Below are positions 37,301-49,311 of a stretch of 64,000 nt of DNA, one piece after another. Position 1 is the first letter of the stretch. The number at the start of each line of letters is the position of its first letter. Under the pieces are notes generated by a model. That model saw nothing but the letters and a program-made list of their open reading frames with translations. It was not told where the DNA came from and searched no databases. This stretch comes from Meloidogyne chitwoodi (lineage: Eukaryota > Nematoda > Chromadorea > Rhabditida > Meloidogynidae): contig JACZZP010000014.1 of assembly GCA_015183035.1 (NCBI GenBank), forward strand, positions 744,001-808,000, in the 5' to 3' direction. The position numbers were made by a program, and so were the translations under genes.

Positions 37301-37913
37301 TAATTGGCGAACTGTAATTTCATCACCATTTACAACAGCTTCTAAAAATTTCTCATATTTTTCCTAAAAATTTTTTTAAGTATAATTTACGTATTTTAAT
37401 TTTGAATTCTCACTTTATATTCAGCTAAATCAGAAATAAATTGCTTTGAACGATTATGACCATAAGTAAAATTCTCTTTAAATTCAGAGCTTAATAAAAG
37501 GTCTGAACGACCAGATAAAAGCAATGACTCTAAAGGTTGAATATCTCCATTGGTTATCCAACGATTAAGCTGTTCAGAAGTTCGAAGATTATCACCCAAT
37601 GGAGGACGCCATCCTGCACTAAATGGACTACCAGCTGGAGGCCAATCAAGAGAACCACCTGAAGGAAGAAATATAGCAGTTGGAGGATCTAATTTAACAT
37701 TTTTATAAAAAAATTCAAAAAAAAATAACTAAGAGAAATACGTAGACCATGTGCTTTGCCTTTCCTTCTCTCACGCAAACTACCACTGGTAATTTCATCC
37801 GGAGCAATTACCGTTGCAATGTTTTCAGTTGATGCTTCACCGTCACGTTCTTGTGAATTATCTCCTGGTACCTTAAGAGAAACTCTACGGTGTTTGATAA
37901 CATCCAAACGCAT
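34370..37913 (-). CDS. Modular ankyrin-repeat protein, upstream paralogue
   Basis: Read from ATG at 37913 (MRLDVIKHRRVSLKVPGDNS) to a TAA at 34370 that follows DEDYIFDPG. The basic, polar N-terminus is followed by the same helical lead seen in the neighbour (LNRWITNGDIQPLESLLLSG, with FISDLAEYKEKYEKFLEAV), then ankyrin blocks such as EGRSPLHYAAALAG, KDEYGRTPLHISILYGRARM, SQRTSLHYASCLPDE, RGLTPLHIAVLEERHEIVEF and LGRTVAHYAAPQQ. Between the second and third units lies a Lys-rich then very acidic linker (EEQFPDIEKVILSNSDDDDG). I joined exons in phase across 35860-35300 (EDKN/MDDEEQF and PFS/DEEESVIDEE), showing that the internal ATGs near 35690 and 35358 are not separate genes. No DPY-30 motif is present. 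Function unknown; probably a scaffold. Confidence 0.7.
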
Positions 37914-38663
37914 TTTTTATTTTTTAATGTAAAAAAATAAAATACAATTATTTTTTACAATTAATGCTTTTAAAGTAAACTAAAAATAATATAATTAAAT
38001 ATTCATTTGGCTAAAATTAAAAGAGCTAGATAGACTGATTTTAAATAAAGTAAAGAGAAGATGGCAGAATGCTTAAATGGTAAATAAATATGTTAAATAA
38101 TAAAAAGCTTAGTTCTTCTTTATATTTATTTGTCAAAAGTTTGAGGATTAAATTCTCAAAAGACATTAAAAATATAAACTTTTATGGTTTCCTTAATAAA
38201 TAAAATAAATTTGTTAGTTATCTCTTATAGAAAGATTATCGGATGTCCATTAATGTTTTTTTACTAAAATAATATTTTTTTATAATATTTAAAACTTGAA
38301 GAATTAGGTACTTTTATAACAATAAATCATAAAAATCTTACATCATTAAATTTTTTGTTCTATCATAATTCCAAAGGACTAAAAAATAACTTTTATTTTT
38401 AATTTTATCAAAACAAAAAATCTTCAATAAATCATATCTATTTTATAAATAAAAATTCATTATACCAAAAATATATATTAATAAATTATGAGCATATATT
38501 CAAAGTTCTGGAATAAGTGAAAAATAAACTCGTAGTTGAGTATATAAATTAAAGAGAAACCTGTCATAAATTACTTATAAATAATAATGTTCTGTAATAA
38601 TTTAAACTAAATTATATAAAATTTCAAAATGCTAAAATATATAAACTTTTTTAAAAGTAGATT
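37914..38663. other. Intergenic spacer
   Basis: About 750 bp, AT-rich. A weak tRNA-like pattern at about 38063-38165 is discussed among rejected items. Otherwise I see nothing. Confidence 0.4.
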
Positions 38664-41600
38664 TCAAAAATCGACATCTGAAATATTATTTCCAAGAGGA
38701 CGACAAATATATTTTTGACCATTAATGTCAGTAACAAGAACAGTAAATTCAGTGCTCTCCTTCCAAAATCGACGGATTTGAATCTGAAAAAAATAGTCAG
38801 CAAAGATATAAGGTCAATAAAGCCAAAATTTACTGTGGTTAACCATTTTACAAATAAATATTATAATTTTAAATAACAACCATATCAGCCTCTACAATTT
38901 GTGCAGAAAGTTGACATGAAGGAAATCGCCACATTGGAAAATTCGCTGGAACATCAAAAACGCAATCATTTGGAACTAAATGCTCCTGAGTATCCAAAGT
39001 GTCCATATCTTTGACAGAAACAGTCATTAAACTTTCTTGCTTTTTTATGTAACCACGTCGCAAACGTTTTGAACGATCATAAAAGAAAACCAATCTTTTA
39101 GAATTAGGAGTTAAATTTTCAGTTGGTTGATCATGTCCAAGAATTTCCAAAAGATCGGAATAATCACTTAAAAATAATAACATTAAATAATTTAAAGAAT
39201 TATTTCAATAAAAAACAAACTTCAACAATCGCTTTAACTTAGCAGAAAGTTGGCACAATTCTAATTTAGCGTCGCCATTTGAAACAATGCTCAAAATTCT
39301 AACCTCCAACTTGTTTCCAATATGTAAAGCATTAAATGAAGGAGTTGACCCCAACTTGTTCTCATTGATGACTTTTGAGTTTTTACGAATGTCCAATATG
39401 AAAATTTCTTCCCCTTAAAGTTAAAAAATAATCAAATGACAAAAGGAATAGTCTGTTCGGGCTTTTATAGACAAATGATAAGGGGAAGTGAAAATGAGGG
39501 GTTTTTATAGTAAGGTTGCAACTTGAAAATAAACTTGAACTTGAAAATAAAGTTGATATTAAAGATTAAACTATGTTTTTTTGACAATAGGTGTATTGTT
39601 TTGTGTTCGAAATGTTTTAAATTAATGTTTTTGTTTTATTTTGTTTGGTGTTTTTAATAAAGAAGTCTGAACCAATTATGGATGTTTATTTATGTTTGTG
39701 TGTTTTTGTTTTGTTCTCAAGGAATGTTTATAAGTATGTATGTTTTTATTGTTCATGTTATTTTAAGCTAGTGTGTTTTTGCTAACTGAGAAGGGCGCCC
39801 GAAGGGCAACCAGCTCCGCTAGTATAATTATAAAGTAAAAAGAAAAACTAAACCTCTTATCGAAATTTCACAAATTTCATAAAGAAACTCAATCAAATAG
39901 CCAAGTAGTTCAATTTTTGTTTTGATTATACTAAACTCGGACATTTTATTCAAATGTTCAAATAATTCAATTAAAAGCACTTCTCCACATCCATTTTTAT
40001 CCAAAAAAGAGGTAACTTTAGAACAAATTTGAAGAAAGTCTAATTTTGAATTTAAATATGTTTTTGCTGTAGAATTTGTAGAGGGTTGCTCTAATATCGT
40101 TGTTGTTGATTGTGAGATAACAGAAGATTGCATTAAATGATTACTCATACCTGCAGAAGTAGAAAATTTCGACAAAGAATTTGTTCCGCTTGAAGATGCC
40201 TTAAATAATTTTAAAATTAAAAGTAAAATTTTTAAATTAAAAACCTTATTGTTAGGACTAGATGGTAATCTAACAAAATAAATTGAAGGATCAACGAAGT
40301 CATCTGTAAAAACAAAAATAAAAAATTTTATTTTTTTAACCAGTTAAACAACGACGTAATTTAATTGTGTATTGACTTGATGATTTATCTTGAATAACTC
40401 TGAAGAAGGATGAAGCTGGATATGATGCTCTTTTGAAAGATTCTCCAACAATACGCATATTTGAAGGGCATCTCAAAAGCCTATTCAGCTAAATTTCTAT
40501 ATTATTAAAAAAATATTTTTTTAATTTAAAAACCTCTTTAGAAGAGAGAGCACAACCAAACTCTTTTTCATATAATCTCTTAAAATCGTCAATTTTTGGA
40601 GAAAACAAAGATCCGTCATTAAATTGAAAGAGATAAAGAAGACGAGAAAGGTCAGCCTAAAAATTAAATTGAGCAAATACAAAGTAAATGAAAAGAAAAG
40701 AATGCGGGAAATTTAATACAATACCTGCGGTGGCTGAAATATATCTTTTAATCGATCGATATAATTGCAGACAACAGGATTCTCTTTTTCAGGTAACTCA
40801 TCAGTTTCTTCAAATTCATCAAAACATATATAAGAACCATATTCAGAATCATCAGAAACAATTGACTCAGCATCTTCATCGTCAAAATCATCAATATCCT
40901 CTTCTTCCACATCAATATCCTCATCTTCAGAGTCTAAAATATTTCCAGATTGCATATTAGGGTCGACAAGCTCGTTAAAGCTTGATACAGATCCAACACG
41001 TGAAGAAGCCTCCGTAAGTGTAGCTGAACCGTCAGAGGCAGCTGTGCGAAAATCTTCGTCAAAATAATCGTTGCTGAAATATTTTAAACTAACAATAAAT
41101 AAATTTTTAATTTAAAAAATCTATGAACAAAAACTTATTACCTAAGGAAATCCAAAAAATTAATCATATAATACTACAGAAATTTTTTGCTTTCTTGGAA
41201 AATGATATCTTATTTAAAAATGTTACATTGGACTGTGACAATAATCAAGCAAGTACTATATATGTAATTAAAATATATTCGGCTCTACTTCACTTTATGA
41301 GTCCCATCGAACATTAAGATTTGTACCAATACATGTTCTGCCGTTTTCATGGATATCACAAAATTTTTCAACATTTAATGGAAGATTAGAATTCAGTTTC
41401 CCGTCACATGATATTGTTTTATCTTATAGTTTCGATTTAACACATAAAATTTTAATTACGCCATAAGTTTTGATTGGACTCATAAATTTTGATAGGACTC
41501 ATAAATTGGACTCCTAATGTTCGATTGGACTCTTAATGTTCGATGGGACTCATAAAGTGAAGTAGAGCCATATATTCTTATATTATAATAATTTAACTTA

Positions 41601-42564
41601 CTCTTCTTGAAATGGCTCAAACGTTTGGCCCGGTCGATTTTTAATTTTCATCAACAATTCTTTCTCAGATTGTCCTAATTCTGTGAGATCATTAGCCGAT
41701 GAATGAAGACTTGTCATACGTGGAGTAGTGGCACGTGAAAAGCCTAGAAAATTATAATTATAAAATACTTTAAAAAGTACTTGGAGGTGAACTGCCCCCA
41801 TTTCGTGTACGATTTTCTTTTCCATTAATTGAATTTGTTCTATCTCTTGATCGACGGTCATCACCATTTTGTCGCTGAAAAGATGGTTGTCGAACACCCA
41901 AGTCAATTAAATTTGCATTTTCAGAAATGATTTGTATAACCCTTGGTTTTGAAGGCATGTATGATCGTTGATGAGGTAGCAACAAATGTGAAGGCACCAG
42001 TTGATGATGAGATAAAGGTATAGGCTGGCTTTGATTAAACGGACGTGGCGCGTAACTAGATGGAGGAATTGAAGATAGTCTAAATGAAATAGGAGGTTGA
42101 CGTTGATTCATCCTGGCATTCCTGGCTTTTCGTTCTCTAAAAATAAAATATAAACAAATTTAAAACTTTTGTAAAACCTATTTTCAGCTATTTCTTTGTT
42201 TGATCTATCAATTAAATTCAAATTGTCAATAGTTTTTTCAGTCGGAATAGGTTTAAAACGAACAGGACAACGTGGAAGTTCCTCAACTATAACATCCTTC
42301 GGAAAAGATTTCATTAATGCAATTAAACCATTTAAATCGTCGGAATAACCAAGAAGTCGAGTGTAATAATAAATATCTTTCTGCCAATCATTCCTTAATT
42401 AGAGAAATTTTTCAATTTATTAAAAAAAAAATAATAAAATTTGCTTACTTAAAATCATTAACAAATTCAGATAAAAAAGCTCCATCACTTCCAAACGCAA
42501 TTAATGAGGATCGTAAAAGTTTTTGAAATTTTTCTCGATTATACTCCATATTTTGGTCACACAT
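38664..42564 (-). CDS. LOTUS- and Tudor-domain protein (LOTR-1/TDRD5/7-like)
   Basis: Read from ATG at 42564 (MCDQNMEYNREKFQKLLRSS) to TGA at 38664 in about fourteen exons, about 800 residues. The N-terminus is a LOTUS (OST-HTH) domain: FQKLLRSSLIAFGSDGAFLS, YYTRLLGYSDDLNGLIALMK, FPKDVIVEELP. A Pro/Gln/Ser/Arg-rich disordered region follows, then a strongly acidic stretch (DSEDEDIDVEEEDIDDFDDE). A second LOTUS-like part is IDDFKRLYEKEFGCALSSKE with LNRLLRCPSNMRIV. The C-terminus has an extended Tudor-like fold: RLVFFYDRSKRLRRGYIKKQ, MTVSVKDMDTLDTQEHLVPN and FPMWRFPSCQLSAQI. LOTUS domains bind Vasa-type helicases and G-rich RNA, Tudor domains bind methyl-arginine; the combination is typical of germ-granule proteins. 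Two introns are enlarged by mobile elements. The upstream ATG at 42564 is in frame with the one at 42549 and was preferred because a ttttag lies just before it. Confidence 0.8.
39432..39826. mobile_element. Helitron-like or other repeat insertion in LOTUS-gene intron
   Basis: A long intron (about 39418-39854) contains mixed sequence with direct repeats (aacttgaaaataaa occurs twice near 39525-39555). It ends with a GC-rich segment holding the palindrome GGGCGCCC, then AACCAGCTCCGCTAG followed by T. A short palindrome upstream of a terminal CTAG next to T is the usual 3' end of Helitrons. The 5' end (TC) could not be fixed, so borders are approximate. Confidence 0.4.
41281..41570. mobile_element. 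290-bp MITE with 39-bp perfect terminal repeats
   Basis: The ends 41281-41319 (starting GGCTCTACTTCACTTTATGA) and 41532-41570 are perfect inverted repeats over 39 bp. Identical 8-bp direct repeats ATATATTC flank it at 41273-41280 and 41571-41578. The right half has internal repeats of TTGGACTC and GGACTCATAAA. The 8-bp duplication suggests hAT. It sits in an intron of the LOTUS-Tudor gene and has no coding capacity. Perfect ends imply a recent insertion. Confidence 0.92.
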
Positions 42565-43111
42565 TAAAAATCTAAAATTAGACAATTTATTTGCTAGAAA
42601 ATATTTATTTAAATAATTGTATATATTTATAGTACGTAATTTGCGCGCAGAAAGGAATCCAATATTTAATTGATTTTAGTAAAAGAATTAAATACACAAA
42701 TTGGAAGAAATAAAAATAAATTGAACAATCAGTGAAAAATATTCCAACTAGGTACATATACTATGTAATTCTGGCCTATGACCATTTTGTCCAAAACAAC
42801 AATTGGCATTTAGTCTAAAAACACGGCTTGTAAAATTGTATACGTCAATTGGGTCCACCCCTACATTTTTTTCTTTCTTAAATTTACTGCTAGAAATTTA
42901 AGTGAAAATTTATTTATAAAAATTATATCAAATTAATTCAAAATTTAAAAATAACCAGAGTAATGGATAATTTTGAGCAATAAAAATAAATCAGAAATTA
43001 ATATAGTGTGAACATGCAGTAAGGTATTCAGGATTTCATAATTCAGATCTTAAAATATTCAACAGTCGATTATTGGCACGTGCATATTCAGGCCTCCTTA
43101 ATCCTAGCCAA
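42565..43111. other. Intergenic spacer with a dispersed repeat fragment
   Basis: About 550 bp. The part at 42740-42875 is of mixed composition and includes a 20-base string (42853-42872) that recurs with one mismatch at 3136-3155. No gene seen. Confidence 0.4.
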
Positions 43112-43318
43112 TTAAATTTTAGTAGGTGATGGGCCATGATTTACTTGGTTGGTAACTGTCACTTCATTATTTGCATCAATTACAGCAGATCCACAGCATT
43201 TGCAATTTCTCCAAAACTCACATCTCCAATAGCACTTATTTTCTACGCCGTTTTTATACTTTGTATAAATAAATCCTTCAAAAACTAACTTCCTCTCCTG
43301 GTAAATTTTCAAAACCAT
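43112..43318 (-). CDS. FLYWCH-type zinc finger, single short frame
   Basis: An uninterrupted 68-codon frame from ATG at 43318 to TAA at 43112. It matches the FLYWCH pattern: KLVFEGFIYTKYK, then NKCYWRCEFWRNCKCCGSAV and VNHGP at the end, supplying the family's Cys-Cys and His-x-His-like ligands, though the last position reads NHGP and the usual HNH form is degraded. FLYWCH fingers occur in nematode transcription regulators (FLH proteins) and at the N-terminus of MULE-type transposases. The frame stands alone in AT-rich DNA, so it may be a short FLYWCH gene, an exon of a larger gene, or a transposon remnant. Confidence 0.6.
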   Translation of the reverse strand: MVLKIYQERKLVFEGFIYTKYKNGVENKCYWRCEFWRNCKCCGSAVIDANNEVTVTNQVNHGPSPTKI

Positions 43319-46300
43319 ATCTTTTACAGAATCCCCTAAATTTGATTTTCCGCATTTTTAATGGAGAATAAAAACATAGGTATTTTGTATTTTATTTTTC
43401 TTCTTCTACTCTTAAAAAAAATTTTTTTAAAGGACATTTATTAATTATTAATATTTTTAATGAATAAATTGTTCATCCAGCTGTATATTATTAAACAAAT
43501 AAAATTTAGTTAAAGCTCTTTTTTATTATTAAGAAAATATTTAACTTACTGCGCAATCATCCGTATTTTTTTAAGTATTTAGTAATCGTTAATTTTTTTC
43601 TCTTTATTATTTTTAAAAATATTTACCAAATTATTTATTTATTTTTTTATTAAAAATAATAACTAATAAAAATATTTCTCTCAATTACTTGCGAAATTCT
43701 CGTTCGTTTATATTCTATTAATTATTTTATTAAAAAAACTTTGTAATCGATCTTCTCTCGAACAGGTTCTTATTATATTATCCTTTTTATTTACTTTCAC
43801 TTCATTTTTTCCACGAAAAAAAAAATAAAAATTTATTTTTATGTGGATGATTGAATTGCGCGAGTCTTTTTTTCTCTTTTTTATAAATTAAAAAAAAATT
43901 TAATGTTAATATATTTTGGCAGAATTTAGGCATTTTTGTTTTTTTAAAAATAATTTTTGATATTTAATTTTTATTTTACTTATTTATTAATAAATTTATT
44001 TATTTATTTGTCTATCCAAAATAAAAAAATGTCTTTTTATTTTTTAATTATTCTTTCAATTTAATTTCCAAATTTGTCTCTAACGAATTAGAAAATTAAA
44101 ATGGAAGTAAAAATATTTATTACCTAATATATATGTATATTCTATAAAAAAACTAAAAAACCAAAATTTATAGTTTAGAAGAACAAATCTTTTAAATATA
44201 ATTTTAAATAAATAAATATTTTTTTTAATTAAAATTAATTTTTTAATAAATTTATTTTTAATTTTAAATAAAATAAATATTAAATGAGTAAATTAAATTT
44301 AATTAAAATATAAAAATATCTTCTAAATATACTCTCTTTTAATTCTCTATTTTTAAATAAAATAATCTTCTTTCATTATATCATATAAGTTTTGTTTGTT
44401 GAACTTTCCCCATTTGTTCCAATTAATTTATTTGTTTTTGTTTTTTATATTTTTGCACATCTTTTCTTTTATTTATTGTCTTTTTTCTTTCCCAAAAGAT
44501 TTTGAATGGTGTCATTCTAATAAAATAATTTTAACCAATTGACATAACAATAAATAAATAGAAACAAATGACGCATTTGATTTTTTTTCTTCATTATTTT
44601 TTTTTAATTTTAATTTATTAAATTTATAAATCATTTTTTAGTAAAAAATTAATTATTTTCTGAAAAAATAAAATAAATTTTATTTATTTTTATTTTTTTT
44701 ACAAAATTAATTGATTTATTAAAATATTTACTCAATTTATTATTAATTTGGAATATTTTTCCTTTTTATATTTTAAATTAAAATTTTCTATTTTTTATTA
44801 TTTCCATTTTATTAACCTCAATTTAAATTTATATTTGTTTTTTTTCTAGTCATTTGATTCTTTTTTTTCTTACTTTTTAAGAGACTTTTGGATTATTCTA
44901 ATTTTCTTTGACATTAACTAAGAGATATTTATTTATTTATTAATTCTTTCAATAACAAAAAACAAAAATATTCTTCTTGACAATTAAAATATAAAAGTAA
45001 GTAACACTATAATATTATAAAAGAGTAAAAAGAAGAGCAGTTAGTATTGGTTGAATATTTAAAATAATAATATTTGTGTCTATTCACACCAACAACTTTT
45101 TAACTTTTATTTTTTAACACTTGAGTAATTTTATAAAAAGAAAAAAAAACTGTGAAGATTAATTATATGTTTTACTATTTTAAATAAATAAATTATTTAA
45201 ATATTCTTTAATTTTAAAATAAATAAATATTTCCTTTTGAGAGAAAAAACATTAAATAAATAATTATATATTTCTTAATAATATATATTTGCACTTTTAT
45301 TGTTTTTTTTTAATATTTTATAGATTTTTAATTTTTTATATTAAATATTTTTTTATTTAATTTTTAATCCAATAAAATAAAAATATTTTTTATAAAATAA
45401 TTTTTAACAAAAATAGTAAAAATAATTGTGAACATTTATTTTTATTAAAAAAACACAGCAGGATATATTCACTAAAAAAAAGTTTTTTATATAAAAATAA
45501 TATTATCATTTAAGGAATTAATTTATTTTTTAATTTTTTTAAAAATATTTTAAATATTCATCTGTTAAATATAAAAATAATTAAAAATTATTAAATTAAT
45601 TATTTAAAAAAAATCTTTTATTCACAAATTTTGAAATATATTTATTTTAATTTAATTATATTTTTATTTTTTTAAAATTAAAGTCTTCTCTTTTTCACTA
45701 AATTATCTCATTAATTATTTTTAAATAATATTTATTTAATATTTAATTCTCTCTCTTTTTCTATTTTTTTTCTTCCGCTTTTTTAAATAATAATAAAATA
45801 TATTCTCAAGTTTATATTGTAAATTTAAATATAAATATAGGTGAGGAAATGCCCTTTATATAATAAATGTCCTTTCTGCTTGAATTGCCCTGCAGGCGGT
45901 TGGCCCTTTTTGACTTTCACAATTTTTTATTTTTTATTTTTTTTTAAATAAAAAACTCTTCTCCCTTTTTTTATTTAAAAGAATATTTATAACCACTTTT
46001 AGAATTTTCATCTTCTGTCCTTAAAATTAAAAAAAGCCAAAGCTGTTCTATGTATTTCATCTCTACCAATCTTTAATTTTATGTAAATAAAATAGTAGAA
46101 AAATTAAAAAAATATTATTTTTTAAATAATTATTTTTTATTAAATATTAAAAAATACTTTTTTAAATAAAAGTCTTAATTTTATCAGTTACTTTATTAGC
46201 TTTATTGGACTTAATTATTTATTTATTTAATAAATAAATAATTTTTAAATTATTTAAATTTTTATCAGTAAAAAATTAAAATATTTTTATTTATTTATTT

Positions 46301-46479
46301 GATCAAATCTAAATATTTTAAACTTTTTGTGTAATAAAATTTTTTCATCATCATCATATGTATGTAATTAATTAATTGATTAAAAAATAATAATTATTAT
46401 TTTATCATTTCATTATTTATTTATTTATTTATTTTAGTTTTATAATATTAAAATAAAAATATAAATAAAATTAAAAAGA
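43319..46479. other. Long AT-rich intergenic region
   Basis: About 3.2 kb of very AT-rich sequence without a believable open frame, RNA gene or inverted-repeat element. The only richer patch is at 45835-45925, 550-650 bp upstream of the transporter start, and may contain its promoter or an upstream non-coding exon. Confidence 0.5.
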
Positions 46480-48744
46480 ATGGCTGGATCATCATCTAGT
46501 AGAAATAATTATATTTTTATATTTAATTGGTTAAGAAAAAATGCTTTAGTTTGTGCTACTGCTGGGGGTAAATAATTAAATTTTAAAAATAATAATAATA
46601 AATATATTTTTAAAAATTTAAAAAGGTGTTCTTCTCGGTGCTTTATTAGGCTCTTTAATTCGATTAGGAAATCCTTCTAGTCAAACAATTATGTTATTAA
46701 GTTTTCCTGGTGAATTATTAATGCATATGTTGAAAATGATGATTATACCTTTAATTTGTATTTTTATTTAAATTAATTAAATGTTTTTTTTTAAAAAAAG
46801 TTTCTTCATTAATTTCTGGTCTTGCCCAATTGGATCCAAAACAATCAGGACGAGTATATTAAATAATTAATTTATTAATTTATAATTAATTTAAAAAGGT
46901 TGGTAGTTTGGCTGTAATTTATTATTTTGCTACAACAGCAATAGCAGTTATTACTGGAATTATTTTAGTTTTAGCATTACATCCTGGAAATCCTGAATAT
47001 CATAGAGATATTAGTAATGGACGTGAAATTAAAAGAGTTAGTACAATTGATACTTTACTTGATTTACTTAGGTTTTTTTAAATTAAATTAAAATAAATTA
47101 TTTTTAAAGGAATATGTTCCCTGAAAATATTGTTCAAGCAACAATGCAACAAATGGAAACAACTGTCCAAATTGTAAATAATACTATTTCTGGAAGAGAT
47201 CCTATAAAATATAAACCTGTTTATAAAGAAGGAATGAATATATTAGGTTCTTTTTAAATATATTTAAATATTTATTTATTTATTTATTTATTTTTTAAAA
47301 AGGTATTATTGTTTTTTGTATTAGTTTTGGTATTGTTATTAGTCAATTAGGTGAACGTGGACGTATTATGGTTGTTTTTTAAATTATTTTTAAAATTATT
47401 ATTATTTTTTAAGGTTGAATTTTTTTCAGTTTTGGATTTGGCTATAATGAAATTAGTTTCTCTTATTATGTAAATTAATTTATTTAAATATAATTTAATT
47501 TTTAAGGTGGTATTCTCCATTGGGTATTACTTGTTTAATTATGGGAAAAATTCTTGAAGTTGATGATATTAGCAATACTTTTAGGTCTTTAGCTATGGTA
47601 ATTTATTTGTTTTTTATTTTTTTATTTTTTTATTTTCTAGTACACAATAACTGTACTTTCTGGTTTAGCTATTCATTCATTAATATCTTTACCTCTTCTT
47701 TTCTTTTTATTAACTCGACAAAATCCTTTTATATTTATGCGTGGACTTCTTCAAGCTTGGGTTACAGCATTGGGAACGGTAAATAAATAAATAAATATTT
47801 TTATTAATTTTTAAAAAAGGCATCAAGTTCTGCAACTCTTCCAATATCTTTTCGGTGTTTAGAAGAGAATTTAGGTATTGATAGACGTGTTACTCGTTTT
47901 GTTTTACCTGTTGGGGCAACTATTAATATGGTTATTTTTATTTTATTTTAAATTTTATTTTTATTTATTTTAGGATGGAACAGCACTTTATGAGGCTGTA
48001 GCTACAATATTTATTGGTTTTATTATTTTAATTTAAAAAGATATAATTTAAGCACAAATGAATAATGTTCATTTATCATTTGGTCAAGTAGTTACTGTTT
48101 CTTTAACTGCTACTTTGGTAATTAAATTAAATTAATTAATTAATTAAATTAATTTATTTAGGCATCAATTGGGGCAGCTTCTGTTCCCTCAGCTGGTCTT
48201 GTTACAATGCTTCTCGTTTTAACTGCTGTTGGTCTTCCTGTAAAAGATGTTTCTTTAATAATTGCTGTTGATTGGTTTCTGTAAGTATTTAGTTATTTTT
48301 TAAATAATTTATTTTAAAATATATTTAGTGATCGTATTAGAACATCAATAAATGTTTTGGGTGATGCATTTGGTGCAGGAATTGTTTATCATTATTCAAA
48401 AGAAGATTTAGCTAAAGCAGATGCTGAACATGCCAGAAAAATGCTTGAACAAAATGATCTTTTAATAATTGCTGGAGAAAAAGGACGGAGAAGCAGTTTG
48501 TTTTGTTTAAATTAATTATTAAAAAAAGAGTGAAAAAATAATATAATATTCGACAAATATCAAAAATTATTTTATTTAAGCATTTATGGTTCACAGTAAT
48601 GATCAACAATTACAACTTTTAAATTCAAATAGGCATGGAGGATATGAACCTGTTCCTAGTTCAGAAGAACCAACAGCAGCTACTCAAACAAGCGATCCTT
48701 TAAATACTACAACAATTAATAATAATAATAATAAGCATCCTTAA
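46480..48744 (+). CDS. glt: Excitatory amino acid (glutamate) transporter
   Basis: About thirteen exons from ATG at 46480 ([20 protein letters not shown]) to TAA at 48744, about 540 residues. It is a clear SLC1 member. [15 protein letters not shown] is TM1. [20 protein letters not shown] is TM2. [20 protein letters not shown] is the HP1 serine-rich hairpin. [19 protein letters not shown] is the TM7 NMDGT motif that binds sodium and substrate. [19 protein letters not shown] is HP2 and [20 protein letters not shown] is TM8 with the substrate-binding Asp and Arg (D..R.....N). The last junction gives RRST/FMVHSND in phase, and the tail is Ser/Thr/Asn-rich. It should import glutamate with Na+ and H+ and export K+, clearing transmitter. 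C. elegans GLT proteins are the closest relatives; which paralogue is not resolved. Confidence 0.95.
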
Positions 48745-49311
48745 AATATTTTTTTAATAATTAAATACCCTAAAGGACAGAGCTTTTTCTTTTTTTTTAC
48801 TATCTGAATTTTCATATTATTTTAACTGTTCTTTTTTTCTCCCGTGTGAATCTTTTTTTAAGAGATTGAATTTATATATTACTATATTTTTTTTAATTTT
48901 GTTAAATAATTATATATTTTTAGTTATATTTTATTATTTAAATTTTACCAATTTTTTTAAAACAAAAATCTTTTATTTTTTTTTATTAAAAATCTTTTAT
49001 TTTAATTAATTAATATATAAATATATTATTTTTTTGTTTATTATTTGTATAATCCTTAAATTGTAAAAAAATTTCTCTCACTTATTTTCCTTCTCAAAAT
49101 ATAAATTTGTTTAAATAATTTAAAAAAAAATAATGAGAGAAATCATTTATTTTAAATTACCTAAATATATTTATATTTATGTAGAATTTAAATAAAAAAA
49201 CTAGTCAAATATTTCTATTAAAATCCTTTTCCTCACCGGTTTTTTTATTATATATCATTCAAAGATTATCATTAATAAAATTCAAAAGATATTGGTTTTG
49301 AATATATTTAT
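48745..49311. other. Convergent intergenic spacer
   Basis: About 570 bp AT-rich, downstream of both the glutamate transporter and the small secreted peptide gene. It contains only T-rich runs and probable polyadenylation signals (AATAAA at several places). Confidence 0.4.

Noticed and set aside
38060..38165. tRNA-like pattern (TGGCAGAATGC...; GGATTAAATTC)
   Set aside because: The B box matches poorly and no acceptor or anticodon stem pairs; at most a very decayed tRNA.
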